Source of the DNA: CATOSP01 sp965205385
Lineage (GTDB): Bacteria > Chloroflexota > Dehalococcoidia > Lucifugimonadales > UBA3495
Direction of reading: 5' to 3'
Assembly (NCBI GenBank): GCA_965205385.1
Contig: CBDBGS010000003.1
Location: 62,001-126,000, forward strand
DNA length: 64,000 nucleotides
Part shown: positions 8,601 to 17,006 of the stretch, piece after piece
Layout of the letters: every line of letters starts with the position of its first letter
Numbering within the stretch: the first letter of the stretch is position 1
Notes under the pieces: generated by a model
Told to the model about the DNA's origin: nothing
The model's input: the letters and a program-made list of their open reading frames with translations, nothing else
Databases searched by the model: none
Position numbers and translations under genes: made by a program

Positions 8601-9977
8601 CTACCCGCTTATTGGTGGCAAGGCAATCGGGAACGGCACATTGGGATATTGGGCTACGACCCTGTTCCATACGGCGTGGCCGATTTCTTCGGCCCGTCGC
8701 ACGATATACGGCTCGTCGATGGTCAGGGACTTGCCGTCGCGCATGACCCATTCCCCGTCGACCATCACGGACTGGACGTCGGCGGGCTGGCCGTTGTGGA
8801 CGAACGACGAGACGATTCGCAAGGTCGGGACTAGGTGGGGCCGCATCATGTCGATCATGAACAGATCGGCTTTCTTGCCCACTTCCAGGGAGCCGGTCTC
8901 CGCCCCCAGACCCAGGATATTCGCTCCGCCCTGGGTTGCCCACTCCAGCACGTCTTCGGGTTGAGGGTCCATCTGGTCGTTACGGCGCACCCGCTCCAGA
9001 AACAAGCCCGCCCGCATCACTTCAACCATGTCTTCGGCCATGTTGTCCGAGCCCATCCCGATGCGGCAACCCGCGGCTATTAGCTCCTTAACCGGAGCGG
9101 CCGCGCCCCGGCGGGCTGCGATGGCCGCGTTGTTGCAGACCCCCACTCCCGCCTGTCCCAGGATTGCAGTCTCGGACGAATTGACATAACGGCAATGGGC
9201 GACCACCAGACTGGGTCCAAGGAAATCGTTGGCGAATAGGTAATGGGTAGGTGGCACGCCGCGGGTGCGCATGACGGCTTCGATTTCGTCGTTGCTCTGC
9301 GAGAGGTGGATGGTATAACCAACACCGTGCCGCTCCGCCATTTCTCTGCTTGCACGTAGCAACGCCGGTGAGCAAGTCTCCGGGGCGTGCGGCGCGATGA
9401 AGCAGGTTACTCTCCCACCGCCCTTACCGTGCCAGGTTTCGACTAGGTCCGCACTGCGTTGGAGGCCCTGGTCCAACTTGGCCGGGGAGAACTCGTAGGC
9501 CCCACTCGGCGGACGTTCCTCGACTGCGTCGTTGATGTTGTCTGAGAGGACGAGCCTCAATCCGGTCTTTTCCAGCACTTCCGCATAGTCCTGGACGCCC
9601 GTGGAAATTTCCAGGAAGCAGGTGGTCCCGCACCGCATGGCTTCCAGTGCGCCCAGCGTCGCCATGATCTGCCGCTCTTCCGTGGATAGCAGCGACCGGA
9701 CTCCAACAGGAAATCGAAGGGTGGTAGGAAAGCCGAAGTCTTCCAGGATTCCCCGGTCAGCGGTGGCCAGGAGATGGGTGTGGCAGTTGACCAGTCCGGG
9801 GAATACCGCATGGCCGGTGGCGTCGACCTGCTCGGCATCCGGATGGCTACGCATGACATCGGCAGACGCTCCGACGGAAACAATCCTGGTGTCCTGGATG
9901 GCTATGGCGGAATCGTAAAGAACGGTCCGCGCGGCGTCTCCGGTTACTATGGTCGCGTTTTTGATTACGGTTGTCAT
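8601..9977 (-). CDS. Amidohydrolase (chlorohydrolase/deaminase, TrzN-AtzA-like)
   Basis: A 458-residue zinc or iron amidohydrolase of the cytosine deaminase/chlorohydrolase subtype, which removes amino or chloro groups from heterocycles. Its HxH motif is NCHTHL in the first barrel strand. Further ligands are His in GYTIHLSQS and His in VVAHCRY, and the conserved Asp is in GMGSDN. The C-terminal small beta domain (KKADLFMID, VQSVMVDGEWV) is typical. The start is ATG 9977, with GGGGGG upstream. It is transcribed divergently from RidA, which acts on imines and enamines, so a nitrogen-removal link is reasonable. A related but distant copy lies at 29557-31107. The substrate is not predictable. Confidence 0.9.
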   Translation of the reverse strand: MTTVIKNATIVTGDAARTVLYDSAIAIQDTRIVSVGASADVMRSHPDAEQVDATGHAVFPGLVNCHTHLLATADRGILEDFGFPTTLRFPVGVRSLLSTEERQIMATLGALEAMRCGTTCFLEISTGVQDYAEVLEKTGLRLVLSDNINDAVEERPPSGAYEFSPAKLDQGLQRSADLVETWHGKGGGRVTCFIAPHAPETCSPALLRASREMAERHGVGYTIHLSQSNDEIEAVMRTRGVPPTHYLFANDFLGPSLVVAHCRYVNSSETAILGQAGVGVCNNAAIAARRGAAAPVKELIAAGCRIGMGSDNMAEDMVEVMRAGLFLERVRRNDQMDPQPEDVLEWATQGGANILGLGAETGSLEVGKKADLFMIDMMRPHLVPTLRIVSSFVHNGQPADVQSVMVDGEWVMRDGKSLTIDEPYIVRRAEEIGHAVWNRVVAQYPNVPFPIALPPISG

Positions 9978-10056
9978 GGCATCCCCCCGGTTCGCGGGCT
10001 ACATGATATCATCCGCTGGTCTGACACTGACTTGCCAGCAATGAAGGAGTTTGCAC

Positions 10057-10527
10057 ATGCCAGAGGCGGAAAACAAGCTTAAGGAATTGGGTTACGAGTT
10101 GCCAGCGGCCCGGCGTTCCGGAGTGGGAAATTTCGTGCCCGCGGTGCGGACTGGCAACCTGGTCTATCTATCCGGCACCGGCCCTGGTCTGCCCGAAGGG
10201 GGACTGCTCCACGTGGGCAAGTTGGGCTCTGACCTTACCATAGAGCAGGGTTACGACTGCGCCCGGCAGACGATGTTGAATCTTCTCACCAACCTGAAGG
10301 GGGAGATTGGCGACCTCGACAAGCTGAAGAGGGTCGTGAAATTGCTGTGCATGATTAACGCCGCTCCCGACTTCGGTGACACGCCAAGCGTGGCCAACGG
10401 CGCGTCGGACCTGCTAATCGGCATGTTCGACGACCGGGGACGCCACGCCCGGTCCGCCGTGGGCATGTCTACTTTGCCCGGCGGGATGCCGGTGGAAATT
10501 GAGATGATCGTAGAAGTGGAAGACTAG
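10057..10527 (+). CDS. RidA (YjgF/UK114) family protein
   Basis: A protein of about 156 residues in the RidA superfamily, whose members hydrolyse reactive enamine/imine intermediates or act as deaminases in amine catabolism. It shows the family's VRTGNLVYLSGTGP strand-turn and the closing MPVEIEMIVEVED strand. It belongs to the longer YjgF-like subgroup of about 150 residues rather than the 128-residue archetype. The canonical RidA Arg in the CR(A/V)xV motif is not evident, so imine deaminase activity is uncertain. The start is ATG 10057, with AAGGAG eight bases upstream. It lies divergent from a deaminase-type amidohydrolase and convergent with an amidase. Confidence 0.88.
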   Translation: MPEAENKLKELGYELPAARRSGVGNFVPAVRTGNLVYLSGTGPGLPEGGLLHVGKLGSDLTIEQGYDCARQTMLNLLTNLKGEIGDLDKLKRVVKLLCMINAAPDFGDTPSVANGASDLLIGMFDDRGRHARSAVGMSTLPGGMPVEIEMIVEVED

Positions 10528-10540
10528 AGGGCAAGCCGGC

Positions 10541-11959
10541 CTAAACTTCGGCGGGACGGCGCTGTGCCCACGGCCTGGCCCGTTCGAAGGCCGCCGACGC
10601 CTTCAGGACCGTCGACTCATCACCCCTCCGGCCAACGATCTGCAACCCGATGGGCAGCCCGTCTTCAGAGAAGCCGCAGGGTATGCTGGCGGCGGGCTGG
10701 CCGCTCAGGTTGAACGGCCGGGTCATGGGTGAGAACGCGCCCCGGCCCGGCACATCGACTCCTCCGATGCGAGTCGGCGGTTGCTCCACCGGGAAGGCGG
10801 GGACCGCTAGGGTGGGCGTGAGCAGCAGATCGTAGTTTTCCATCAGGTCGTCCAACCGTGACTTCATCTGGTCCACGGCCCGAATCGACCCGGCGTAGTC
10901 CGCGCCCGTTACGGTCTTGGCATGTTCCAGGCAAAAGAGGGTGTTGTCGGTGAGTAAGCTGGGACATTCGTCCAGAAGGTGTCCGTAGCTCACGTAGTTC
11001 CCCACGTAGAAGATGTTGAGGAACGCGGGTACCGGGTCCTCCAGCGTGAAGTCCGGCTCGTCCACGGCGCAACCCAGTTCCTCAAAGACCCTAGCCGCCT
11101 CGGACGTGATACTGACGACCCCGGGGTCGATCACCGCGTAACCCATGTTCGGACTCCAGGCAATCCGTAGACCGGAGAGGCTGTCCTCCAGGCCGGATGC
11201 GAAATCCGGAGGCGCATCCCGCAAGGAGGCCGGGTCGCGAGGGTCATGGCCCGCCAACACCTGTAGCAACATAGCGGCGTCTCTGACTGTGCGTGCCATC
11301 GGGCCCGACTGGGAAGTAAGGTTGGGCGAAGGGCGGCCTAATCCACCAGCGCGGGGCACCCGGCCCAGAGTCGGCTTGATGCCAAAGAGGCCGCAAAAGC
11401 TGCTTGGGTTGCGGATTGACCCACCGCCGTCGGTACCTGTGGCGATGGCGCACATGCCGGAGGCCACCGCCGCGCCAGCGCCGCCGCTGGAACCGCCCGC
11501 GGTGCGAGTGGTGTCCCAGGGGTTGCGGCAGGGCTCTCCAAGGCGGTTCTCGGTGGTCCCCTGGAGCCCAAACTCGGGGGTGTTGGTCTTCCCAAGGAGC
11601 ACCGCCCCGGAAGCCTTGACCCTTTCGGCAACAACCGAATCGATTTCGGGTATTGTGTCCCGGAAGGCCAGGGACCCCATGGTTGAGCGGATGCCCTTGG
11701 TGGCTTCCAGGTCTTTAATGGAGATGGGGATGCCCAACAGCGGCATCCCTTGTGGACCCCGCTCCAGCTTCTCGTCTGCAGCCTGGGCGGCGGCCATCGC
11801 CTCATCTCCCTTGACCGTGATAAATGCGTTAAGCTCGGAGTTGACCGCCTCGATTCTTCGCAGGTAAAGCTCGGTCAGTTCTGTGGATGAGATTTCCCGG
11901 CCGTCCAGCATTTCACGAAGCTGAGTCACGGGCGTATAGAGCAGGTCGTGGTCTGGCAT
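10541..11959 (-). CDS. Amidase signature family enzyme
   Basis: A 472-residue amidase that hydrolyses carboxamides to acids and ammonia through a Ser-cisSer-Lys triad. The Lys is in ISIKDLEA, and the cis-Ser and nucleophile region is RTAGGSSGGAGAAVASGM. The C-terminal region (PAASIPCGFSEDGLPIGLQIVG) is the usual substrate-pocket segment; it is cited here only as a family hallmark. The ATG at 11959 has AGGGGAG upstream. The rtcB stop codon is only ten bases before this start, so the two are probably co-transcribed. It is not part of a GatCAB set: no gatB or gatC is nearby. The substrate is unknown. Confidence 0.92.
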   Translation of the reverse strand: MPDHDLLYTPVTQLREMLDGREISSTELTELYLRRIEAVNSELNAFITVKGDEAMAAAQAADEKLERGPQGMPLLGIPISIKDLEATKGIRSTMGSLAFRDTIPEIDSVVAERVKASGAVLLGKTNTPEFGLQGTTENRLGEPCRNPWDTTRTAGGSSGGAGAAVASGMCAIATGTDGGGSIRNPSSFCGLFGIKPTLGRVPRAGGLGRPSPNLTSQSGPMARTVRDAAMLLQVLAGHDPRDPASLRDAPPDFASGLEDSLSGLRIAWSPNMGYAVIDPGVVSITSEAARVFEELGCAVDEPDFTLEDPVPAFLNIFYVGNYVSYGHLLDECPSLLTDNTLFCLEHAKTVTGADYAGSIRAVDQMKSRLDDLMENYDLLLTPTLAVPAFPVEQPPTRIGGVDVPGRGAFSPMTRPFNLSGQPAASIPCGFSEDGLPIGLQIVGRRGDESTVLKASAAFERARPWAQRRPAEV

Positions 11960-11969
11960 CGCGCTCCCC

Positions 11970-13151
11970 TTAAGCTCCTTTGACGTTTACGATCTGGCGG
12001 AAAGCATGGAGGATCTCGACCAAGTCGTTGGATTGCTCCATAACCAGGTCGACGTCCTTGTAGGCTCCGGGCAACTCATCCAGGAAGGACTCCGAACGCC
12101 TGACCTCGATCCCCTCCATGAGTTGGTCGAAGTCGCTCATTGTGAACTTTTCTCGCGCCGCACGACGGCTCATACGACGGCCCGCGCCGTGAGGGGCGGT
12201 GTCGAAGGCTGCCGCGTTACCCTTGCCCCGCACCACGTAGCTGGCTGTACCCATAGAGCCGGGGATCAACCCCAGTTGCCCTTCCCTGGCTTGGATTGCT
12301 CCCTTGCGTGACACGAGTATGTTGCGTCCAAAGTGGTGTTCGCGCTGGGTGAAGTTGTGGTGGCATTGGATGCGCTCCAACTCTTCGAACTCGCCGAACC
12401 GGTGTCGCAGTATCCTCAATATGCGTTCCATCATTTCGTCGCGGTTGAGCCTGGCAAAGTCCTGTGCCCAGCCGAGGTCGGTCATGTAGTCGTCGAACTC
12501 CTGGGTGTCCTCGACCAGGTAAGCGAGGTCGGCGTCGGGCAAGTCGATGTACCACTTCTCCATCAACGCCTTCGCGATCTTGATGTGGTGGTCGGCCAAT
12601 CGGTTGCCGACGCCTCTTGAGCCGGAATGGAGAAACGCCCACACGGAGTCCGTTTCGTCCAGTACTATTTCAATGAAATGGTTTCCCGAGCCTAACGAGC
12701 CCATTTGCTTTCGCCAGTTGCGGTCTACTTTGTTGTAGAAGTCGAGCCGGTCCAACTCCGCGGCCTGGGCTTCCATCTGTTCGACGCGAAGCTTTGCGGT
12801 CTTTTTGACGCTCCGGTTGTACCGGCCCGCGCTCAGTGGTATCTGCTCCTCGACAGCCTTGCGAATATCTGACAGGTCCTCAGGCAGGTCCGCCCGGGTC
12901 AATGGTGTCTTGACCGCTATCATGCCGCATCCGATGTCGACGCCGACGGCGGCGGGGATGATTGCCCGCAGGGTGGGGATACAGGAGCCAACCGTTGCGC
13001 CGAGGCCGTAATGGCAGTCGGGCATGACGGCGACGTGCTCGTGGATGAAAGGCATCCGGGCCAGGTTCTTGATCTGTTGAAGGGCAGATTCCTCGATCTG
13101 CTCCTCGGGCAGCCAGGAAAGAATGTTGGGTCCGATGTTACGCGGCGGCAC
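11970..13151 (-). CDS. rtcB: RtcB RNA-splicing ligase
   Basis: A 393-residue RtcB, the GTP- and Mn-dependent ligase that joins RNA 2',3'-cyclic phosphate or 3'-phosphate ends to 5'-OH ends in RNA repair. The metal-site Cys is in GVDIGCGM. Other landmarks are GSLGSGNHF, HSGSRGVGN, HHNFTQ and SMGTASYVVRGKG. The guanylylated His is in APHGAGRRMSR. The start is GTG 13151 with GAGAGGAGA upstream. No archease, RtcA or RtcR is nearby. It is shorter than the E. coli enzyme (408) but seems complete. The amidase gene follows after ten bases, which suggests co-transcription for an unknown reason. Confidence 0.95.
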   Translation of the reverse strand: MPPRNIGPNILSWLPEEQIEESALQQIKNLARMPFIHEHVAVMPDCHYGLGATVGSCIPTLRAIIPAAVGVDIGCGMIAVKTPLTRADLPEDLSDIRKAVEEQIPLSAGRYNRSVKKTAKLRVEQMEAQAAELDRLDFYNKVDRNWRKQMGSLGSGNHFIEIVLDETDSVWAFLHSGSRGVGNRLADHHIKIAKALMEKWYIDLPDADLAYLVEDTQEFDDYMTDLGWAQDFARLNRDEMMERILRILRHRFGEFEELERIQCHHNFTQREHHFGRNILVSRKGAIQAREGQLGLIPGSMGTASYVVRGKGNAAAFDTAPHGAGRRMSRRAAREKFTMSDFDQLMEGIEVRRSESFLDELPGAYKDVDLVMEQSNDLVEILHAFRQIVNVKGA

Positions 13152-13212
13152 GGTGGTCTCCTCTCAAGGCCGTTGAACAATAAGCTAGGTTTTAGTGTAT
13201 CACGGTCATGGC

Positions 13213-13336
13213 GCGTCATTCTGGCCCCGTACTGGATACGGGGCAGTCTTCGAGCCGGAATCCAGGAAGCGTCGCCATCGAACACGTTCCGTATCCATGC
13301 GGTTTCTGGGTTCCGGCCTCCGCTGGAACGACGGGG
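13213..13336. repeat. Imperfect palindromic intergenic repeat
   Basis: The left end (CGTCATTCTGGCCCC) and the right end (CCGCTGGAACGACGGGGG) are loosely complementary, and the interior holds complementary pieces such as CGGAATCCAGGAAGC versus GGTTTCTGGGTTCCGG. Similar arms occur at 45516-45548 and 56791-57013. The segment fills the gap between rtcB and the CapA-like gene and carries no convincing gene. Confidence 0.55.
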
Positions 13337-13368
13337 GAGGTACCTGCAAATCGCAGGTCGACCAACCG

Positions 13369-13403
13369 AAAAATAAGCCTGGCGCTCGCTGCGCCAGGCT
13401 TTT
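13369..13403 (-). terminator. Rho-independent terminator for the CapA-like gene
   Basis: The stem GCCTGGCG/CGCCAGGC has a 7-base loop. On the minus strand it is followed by TTATTTTT, and on the plus strand by TTTT. It lies about 30 bases beyond the stop codon of the minus-strand gene that ends at 13435. Confidence 0.75.
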
Positions 13404-13434
13404 GAGGGCCAAAGAGATAGGAGAGGGTTGACGG

Positions 13435-14784
13435 CTACAGTCGGATGTAGCCCGTTTCGCCCTCGATGGTTATTTCGGTGCCGTAGGGCTTGGACACTTC
13501 CCGCAGCCAGGTCAACGTCTGCTGGGCAATCTCCCCTTCGGCCATTACCGGGCGGCCACGCTGGGCAATGGGCCTGCCATGGCCCATGTCTATCGGATGG
13601 AGCACGATTTCCCGCAACTCTCCGCCCTGGTAGTTGCATACCGCAACCACGCTTTGCCAGAATACGGGGTCCCCAGCGAAGGCGCGGGAGCCGCCTCCGG
13701 ATCGGGTGTCCAGGTAGTCGCCAGGGGTATGCTCGTGGGTCAAGTTGAACCGGCGGTACGACTCCTCCGGCAGCCAGAGCACGCTCTCGTTTTGGAAGAT
13801 GAAGTTGCCCAGGCTGTAGAAGATGGGCTTCCCCTTGTAAATCTCGATGCCCCGCAACAGGTGCGGGCCATGGCCCGCAAACAGGGAGCAACCCTGGTCG
13901 ATGGTCCAGCGGGCGAAGTCTTCCAGGAACTCCGGAGGCGAGGTCCTTGTCGAGCCGTGATATTCGCCAGTGGCCCCGCTCTCGTGGCAGTGGGCGCTGT
14001 AGGTCATGAAATCCGACAGCTTTGACGCGCCCCGGATCCAGTTGCCCATGCCGGCCAGGTCGTCATCGTTGGGCGAGGTGTGGATGCCGAAGTCCTCGGA
14101 CAATAGGAACTTCTTTTCCAGGAACTCAAGCTCCGTTGCGTGGTCGGGTAATTCTTCCACGCCGCTGAACCCGAAGGCGTGGGAGGCGGCTTTTGCTTCG
14201 TCGTAGCCCAACTCCCGGTTGGCCTTGTTAAGGGCGTCGAAAACGTCCCGTTCCACGTGGTGGACCAACTGGTGGCGCAGGGCGTTGACTCCCGGTTTGC
14301 CTCGGAAGTCGGGGCGGCCCGCTCCGGCCCTGGACTGCTCGCTAAACGTCGTAGTGGCGGACATGACCGCGACGCGCCCCATCGCCGAGTCCACGTAGGC
14401 TGGGGCTCTCGCTTCGTCGATGTTACGTCCGCCGCCTGCCTGGGGTAGGCCCTTATCGCGGCAATGCTCCAATGTAGTGAGGAACCCGCCTTCTGAGAAG
14501 TCGAAGGAATGGTTGTTGGCGGTGGTCACCGCGTCGATGCCCATCCACTGTAGTTCGTCCAGGTTTTGGGGGTCGGAGCGGGTGTACGTTGCGCCGCTCC
14601 ACTGCCAACTATTCTCGTAGTCGTGGAATAGCATTTCCAGGTTTACGATACTGACGTCGGCCTTGCGCAACACGTCCACCAGCTTGCGGAAGGACTCCTC
14701 CTGGAACGGCTGCATTCGCCTCGTAATCATGGCGTCACCGCCCACGGCTACGGAGATGTCTCTTTTTTCTGCGTCGTAAATCAT
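13435..14784 (-). CDS. CapA family (metallophosphatase-fold) protein
   Basis: A 449-residue CapA-type protein. The family is named for poly-gamma-glutamate capsule synthesis, but many members are uncharacterised calcineurin-fold proteins. Landmarks are the N-terminal GGDAMITR, NLEMLF, the signature TTANNHSFDF, the mid-protein AGHGPHLLRGIEIYKGK and SLGNFIFQ. No signal peptide is seen, unlike classical membrane-anchored CapA, so it is probably cytoplasmic. No capB or capC is nearby. The gene stands alone, with a terminator downstream and a promoter-size gap of 145 bases to the divergent gene at 14930. The reaction is unknown. Confidence 0.87.
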   Translation of the reverse strand: MIYDAEKRDISVAVGGDAMITRRMQPFQEESFRKLVDVLRKADVSIVNLEMLFHDYENSWQWSGATYTRSDPQNLDELQWMGIDAVTTANNHSFDFSEGGFLTTLEHCRDKGLPQAGGGRNIDEARAPAYVDSAMGRVAVMSATTTFSEQSRAGAGRPDFRGKPGVNALRHQLVHHVERDVFDALNKANRELGYDEAKAASHAFGFSGVEELPDHATELEFLEKKFLLSEDFGIHTSPNDDDLAGMGNWIRGASKLSDFMTYSAHCHESGATGEYHGSTRTSPPEFLEDFARWTIDQGCSLFAGHGPHLLRGIEIYKGKPIFYSLGNFIFQNESVLWLPEESYRRFNLTHEHTPGDYLDTRSGGGSRAFAGDPVFWQSVVAVCNYQGGELREIVLHPIDMGHGRPIAQRGRPVMAEGEIAQQTLTWLREVSKPYGTEITIEGETGYIRL

Positions 14785-14929
14785 CCTCTCTCCTCAAATC
14801 AGGGGTTGCTTCATCTGGGTCGCTTCCGAAAGATTATAGCATCGCCGCGAGCGGACGCCACGACCTATCAGCAAGTGGTAAAATCCCCTGGAATCCAGAG
14901 GACTCCAAACGCTACTAAGGGGTGACAGC

Positions 14930-16921
14930 TTGGCGATCACAGAGTTGGCAATTGCTAAACGGAGCAGCTTCGCTTCCGGAGAGAGTTTTGGCGACGTCGG
15001 CGCGTATGAATTGCTGGAAGGCACGGCCCATTTCGCGGTTGACCCGCAGAACGCCCGCAACCGGGGAATAACCGACCTGGACCTGGGCCCTCGCAACGGA
15101 CAGGGAAAGGTCGAGTTCTCGGCTGACTTTGCCATGCTTCAACCCGTAAACAGCGACCGGGGAAACCGCCGAATCCTCTTTGACGTGGTGAACCGGGGGC
15201 GCAAAACGGCCCTCAGCATGAACAGTGTCGGGGCTGCCACAGATCCCACGGCCCCGCTGGAATCCGGAAACGGTTACCTGATGCGGCGGGGTTACACGGT
15301 GGTATGGGGCGGATGGCAAGCCGATGTGCCACCGACGCCCGGCCTGATTGGCCTGCAAGGCCCCGAGGCGATCGCCCCACAGGGCGGGCCGCTAACAGGC
15401 AAGATTATGTGCCAATTCCAATGCAACGAGCCGACCCAGGTGTTCCTGCTAGCTGACCGGCAGCACCTTCCCAACCCCGCCGCCGACGTCGACGAGTCGG
15501 AAGCCACCCTGACCGTGCGGGACCTGCCCAACAGCCCGGCAACGCCGGTGGACCGGGGCCAATGGTCTTTCGTCAGGGTTGAAGACGAAGAGGTGGAGCC
15601 CCAGCCCAGTCACATCTACATGCCTTCGGGGTTCGATCCCGGCAAGATTTACCAGTTGGTCTACACCACCCGGGGCAGCAGGATTGTGGGATTGGGGATG
15701 GCGGCGATGCGGGATGTAGTTTCCTTCCTCAAGTACGCCCCCGCCTCGGCCGGTAACCCCTGCCCAGAAACCATTGATTACGCCTACGCCATGGGCCGTT
15801 CCCAGAGCGGCCGGTTCCTTCGTCAATATATCCACCTGGGAATCAACGAGGATGAAGAAGACCGCATGGCGCTAGACGGGATCATCCCCCATGTCGCCGG
15901 CGGTATGCGGGGAGAGTTCAACCTGCGCTTTGGCCAGCCTTCCAAGGATGTGTGCTACATCATCCCGGAGATGTTCCCATTCACCGACACTCCACAGACG
16001 GACCCCGTGACAGGGACCCAGGGTTCTTTGCTAGACGCCCTCGAAGAACGCGGCAACGTGCCCAAGATCATGTTTACCAACACCTCAGCCGAGTATTGGC
16101 GCGGTGACGCGGCTTTGATCCATACTAACCTGGAAACCCTGAATGACGCCGAAGAGTCCCCGTCGGTCAGGCGGTACCACTTCGCGGGATGCCAACATGG
16201 GTCAGGGGAGTTTCCGCCGCTGGAAGTACGGACCAGCGATGGGATACGCGGTCAACTTCCATTCAATAGCGTGGACTACGCTCCGCTGTTGCGGGCGGCG
16301 TTGGACAACCTGGACCGCTGGGTAACCACGGGAGAAGAGCCTCCTGCCAGCCGACACCCCAGCCTGAACGATGGGACGGCGGTGGAGTCCCATACCCTGG
16401 TGGAGCGGTTTAGCCAACTACCAGGCGTAAGAGTCCCCACCCGGACCACCAGGGCGATCCGGTTGGACTATGGCCCGGAGTCGCACTTGGGACGGACGAC
16501 CACCCTGCCGGCCATCGAAGGCGAGGAGTTCCCAGCCCTGGTAGCGAACTTGGACGAGTCCTTTAACGAGGTACGGGGTATCCGCCTTCCAGACCTGGAA
16601 GTCCCGGTGGCCACCTACACCGGCTGGAATCTCCGGGACGAGAGTATAGGCAATCCCAACCTGTTTATCGGTATTACCGGCGGACTTGCCGGTTGGACAT
16701 TGCCCCTTCCCCTTACCGAGGCGGAGAGGGAGTCCACCGGCGACCCCAGGGAGTCCATCGAGTCGCGATACAGCAGCCGGGAAGACTACTTGCAGCAGGT
16801 CACCCAGGCGGCCCAGGACCTGGTGGGCGAGGGTTACATGCTGTCCGAAGACATAGAAGAGGTCGTGGACCTTGCCGGAAGGAAATACGACCACTTTGTG
16901 GGAGAGGCCGCGGACTGCTGA
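14930..16921 (+). CDS. Abhydrolase_10 (alpha/beta-hydrolase domain) protein
   Basis: A 663-residue member of a large uncharacterised alpha/beta-hydrolase family. The N-terminal beta-rich region starts AITELAIAKRSSFASG and includes YELLEGTAHFAVDP. The nucleophile-elbow segment is YAMGRSQSGRFLRQY near residue 290, with Ser as candidate nucleophile. A candidate acid or His lies in FAGCQHGSGEFP near residue 420. A Rossmann-type cofactor site is absent. The start is TTG 14930 with AAGGGG seven bases upstream. No secretion signal is visible. The phosphodiesterase-like gene follows after 85 bases on the same strand. The substrate is probably an ester or lactone, but this is a guess. Confidence 0.8.
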   Translation: MAITELAIAKRSSFASGESFGDVGAYELLEGTAHFAVDPQNARNRGITDLDLGPRNGQGKVEFSADFAMLQPVNSDRGNRRILFDVVNRGRKTALSMNSVGAATDPTAPLESGNGYLMRRGYTVVWGGWQADVPPTPGLIGLQGPEAIAPQGGPLTGKIMCQFQCNEPTQVFLLADRQHLPNPAADVDESEATLTVRDLPNSPATPVDRGQWSFVRVEDEEVEPQPSHIYMPSGFDPGKIYQLVYTTRGSRIVGLGMAAMRDVVSFLKYAPASAGNPCPETIDYAYAMGRSQSGRFLRQYIHLGINEDEEDRMALDGIIPHVAGGMRGEFNLRFGQPSKDVCYIIPEMFPFTDTPQTDPVTGTQGSLLDALEERGNVPKIMFTNTSAEYWRGDAALIHTNLETLNDAEESPSVRRYHFAGCQHGSGEFPPLEVRTSDGIRGQLPFNSVDYAPLLRAALDNLDRWVTTGEEPPASRHPSLNDGTAVESHTLVERFSQLPGVRVPTRTTRAIRLDYGPESHLGRTTTLPAIEGEEFPALVANLDESFNEVRGIRLPDLEVPVATYTGWNLRDESIGNPNLFIGITGGLAGWTLPLPLTEAERESTGDPRESIESRYSSREDYLQQVTQAAQDLVGEGYMLSEDIEEVVDLAGRKYDHFVGEAADC

Positions 16922-17006
16922 CGACTTCCGGAGCGTTCCGAGCTTGTATAGGACAGGATTTGCCGCCACATCCCACGTTGTCTGAACGCGGCCGGATGAG
17001 GGGAGA

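Noticed and set aside
15620..15640. GGTTCGATCCC, resembling a tRNA T-loop
   Set aside because: It lies inside the Abhydrolase_10 coding frame with no acceptor-stem partner nearby.
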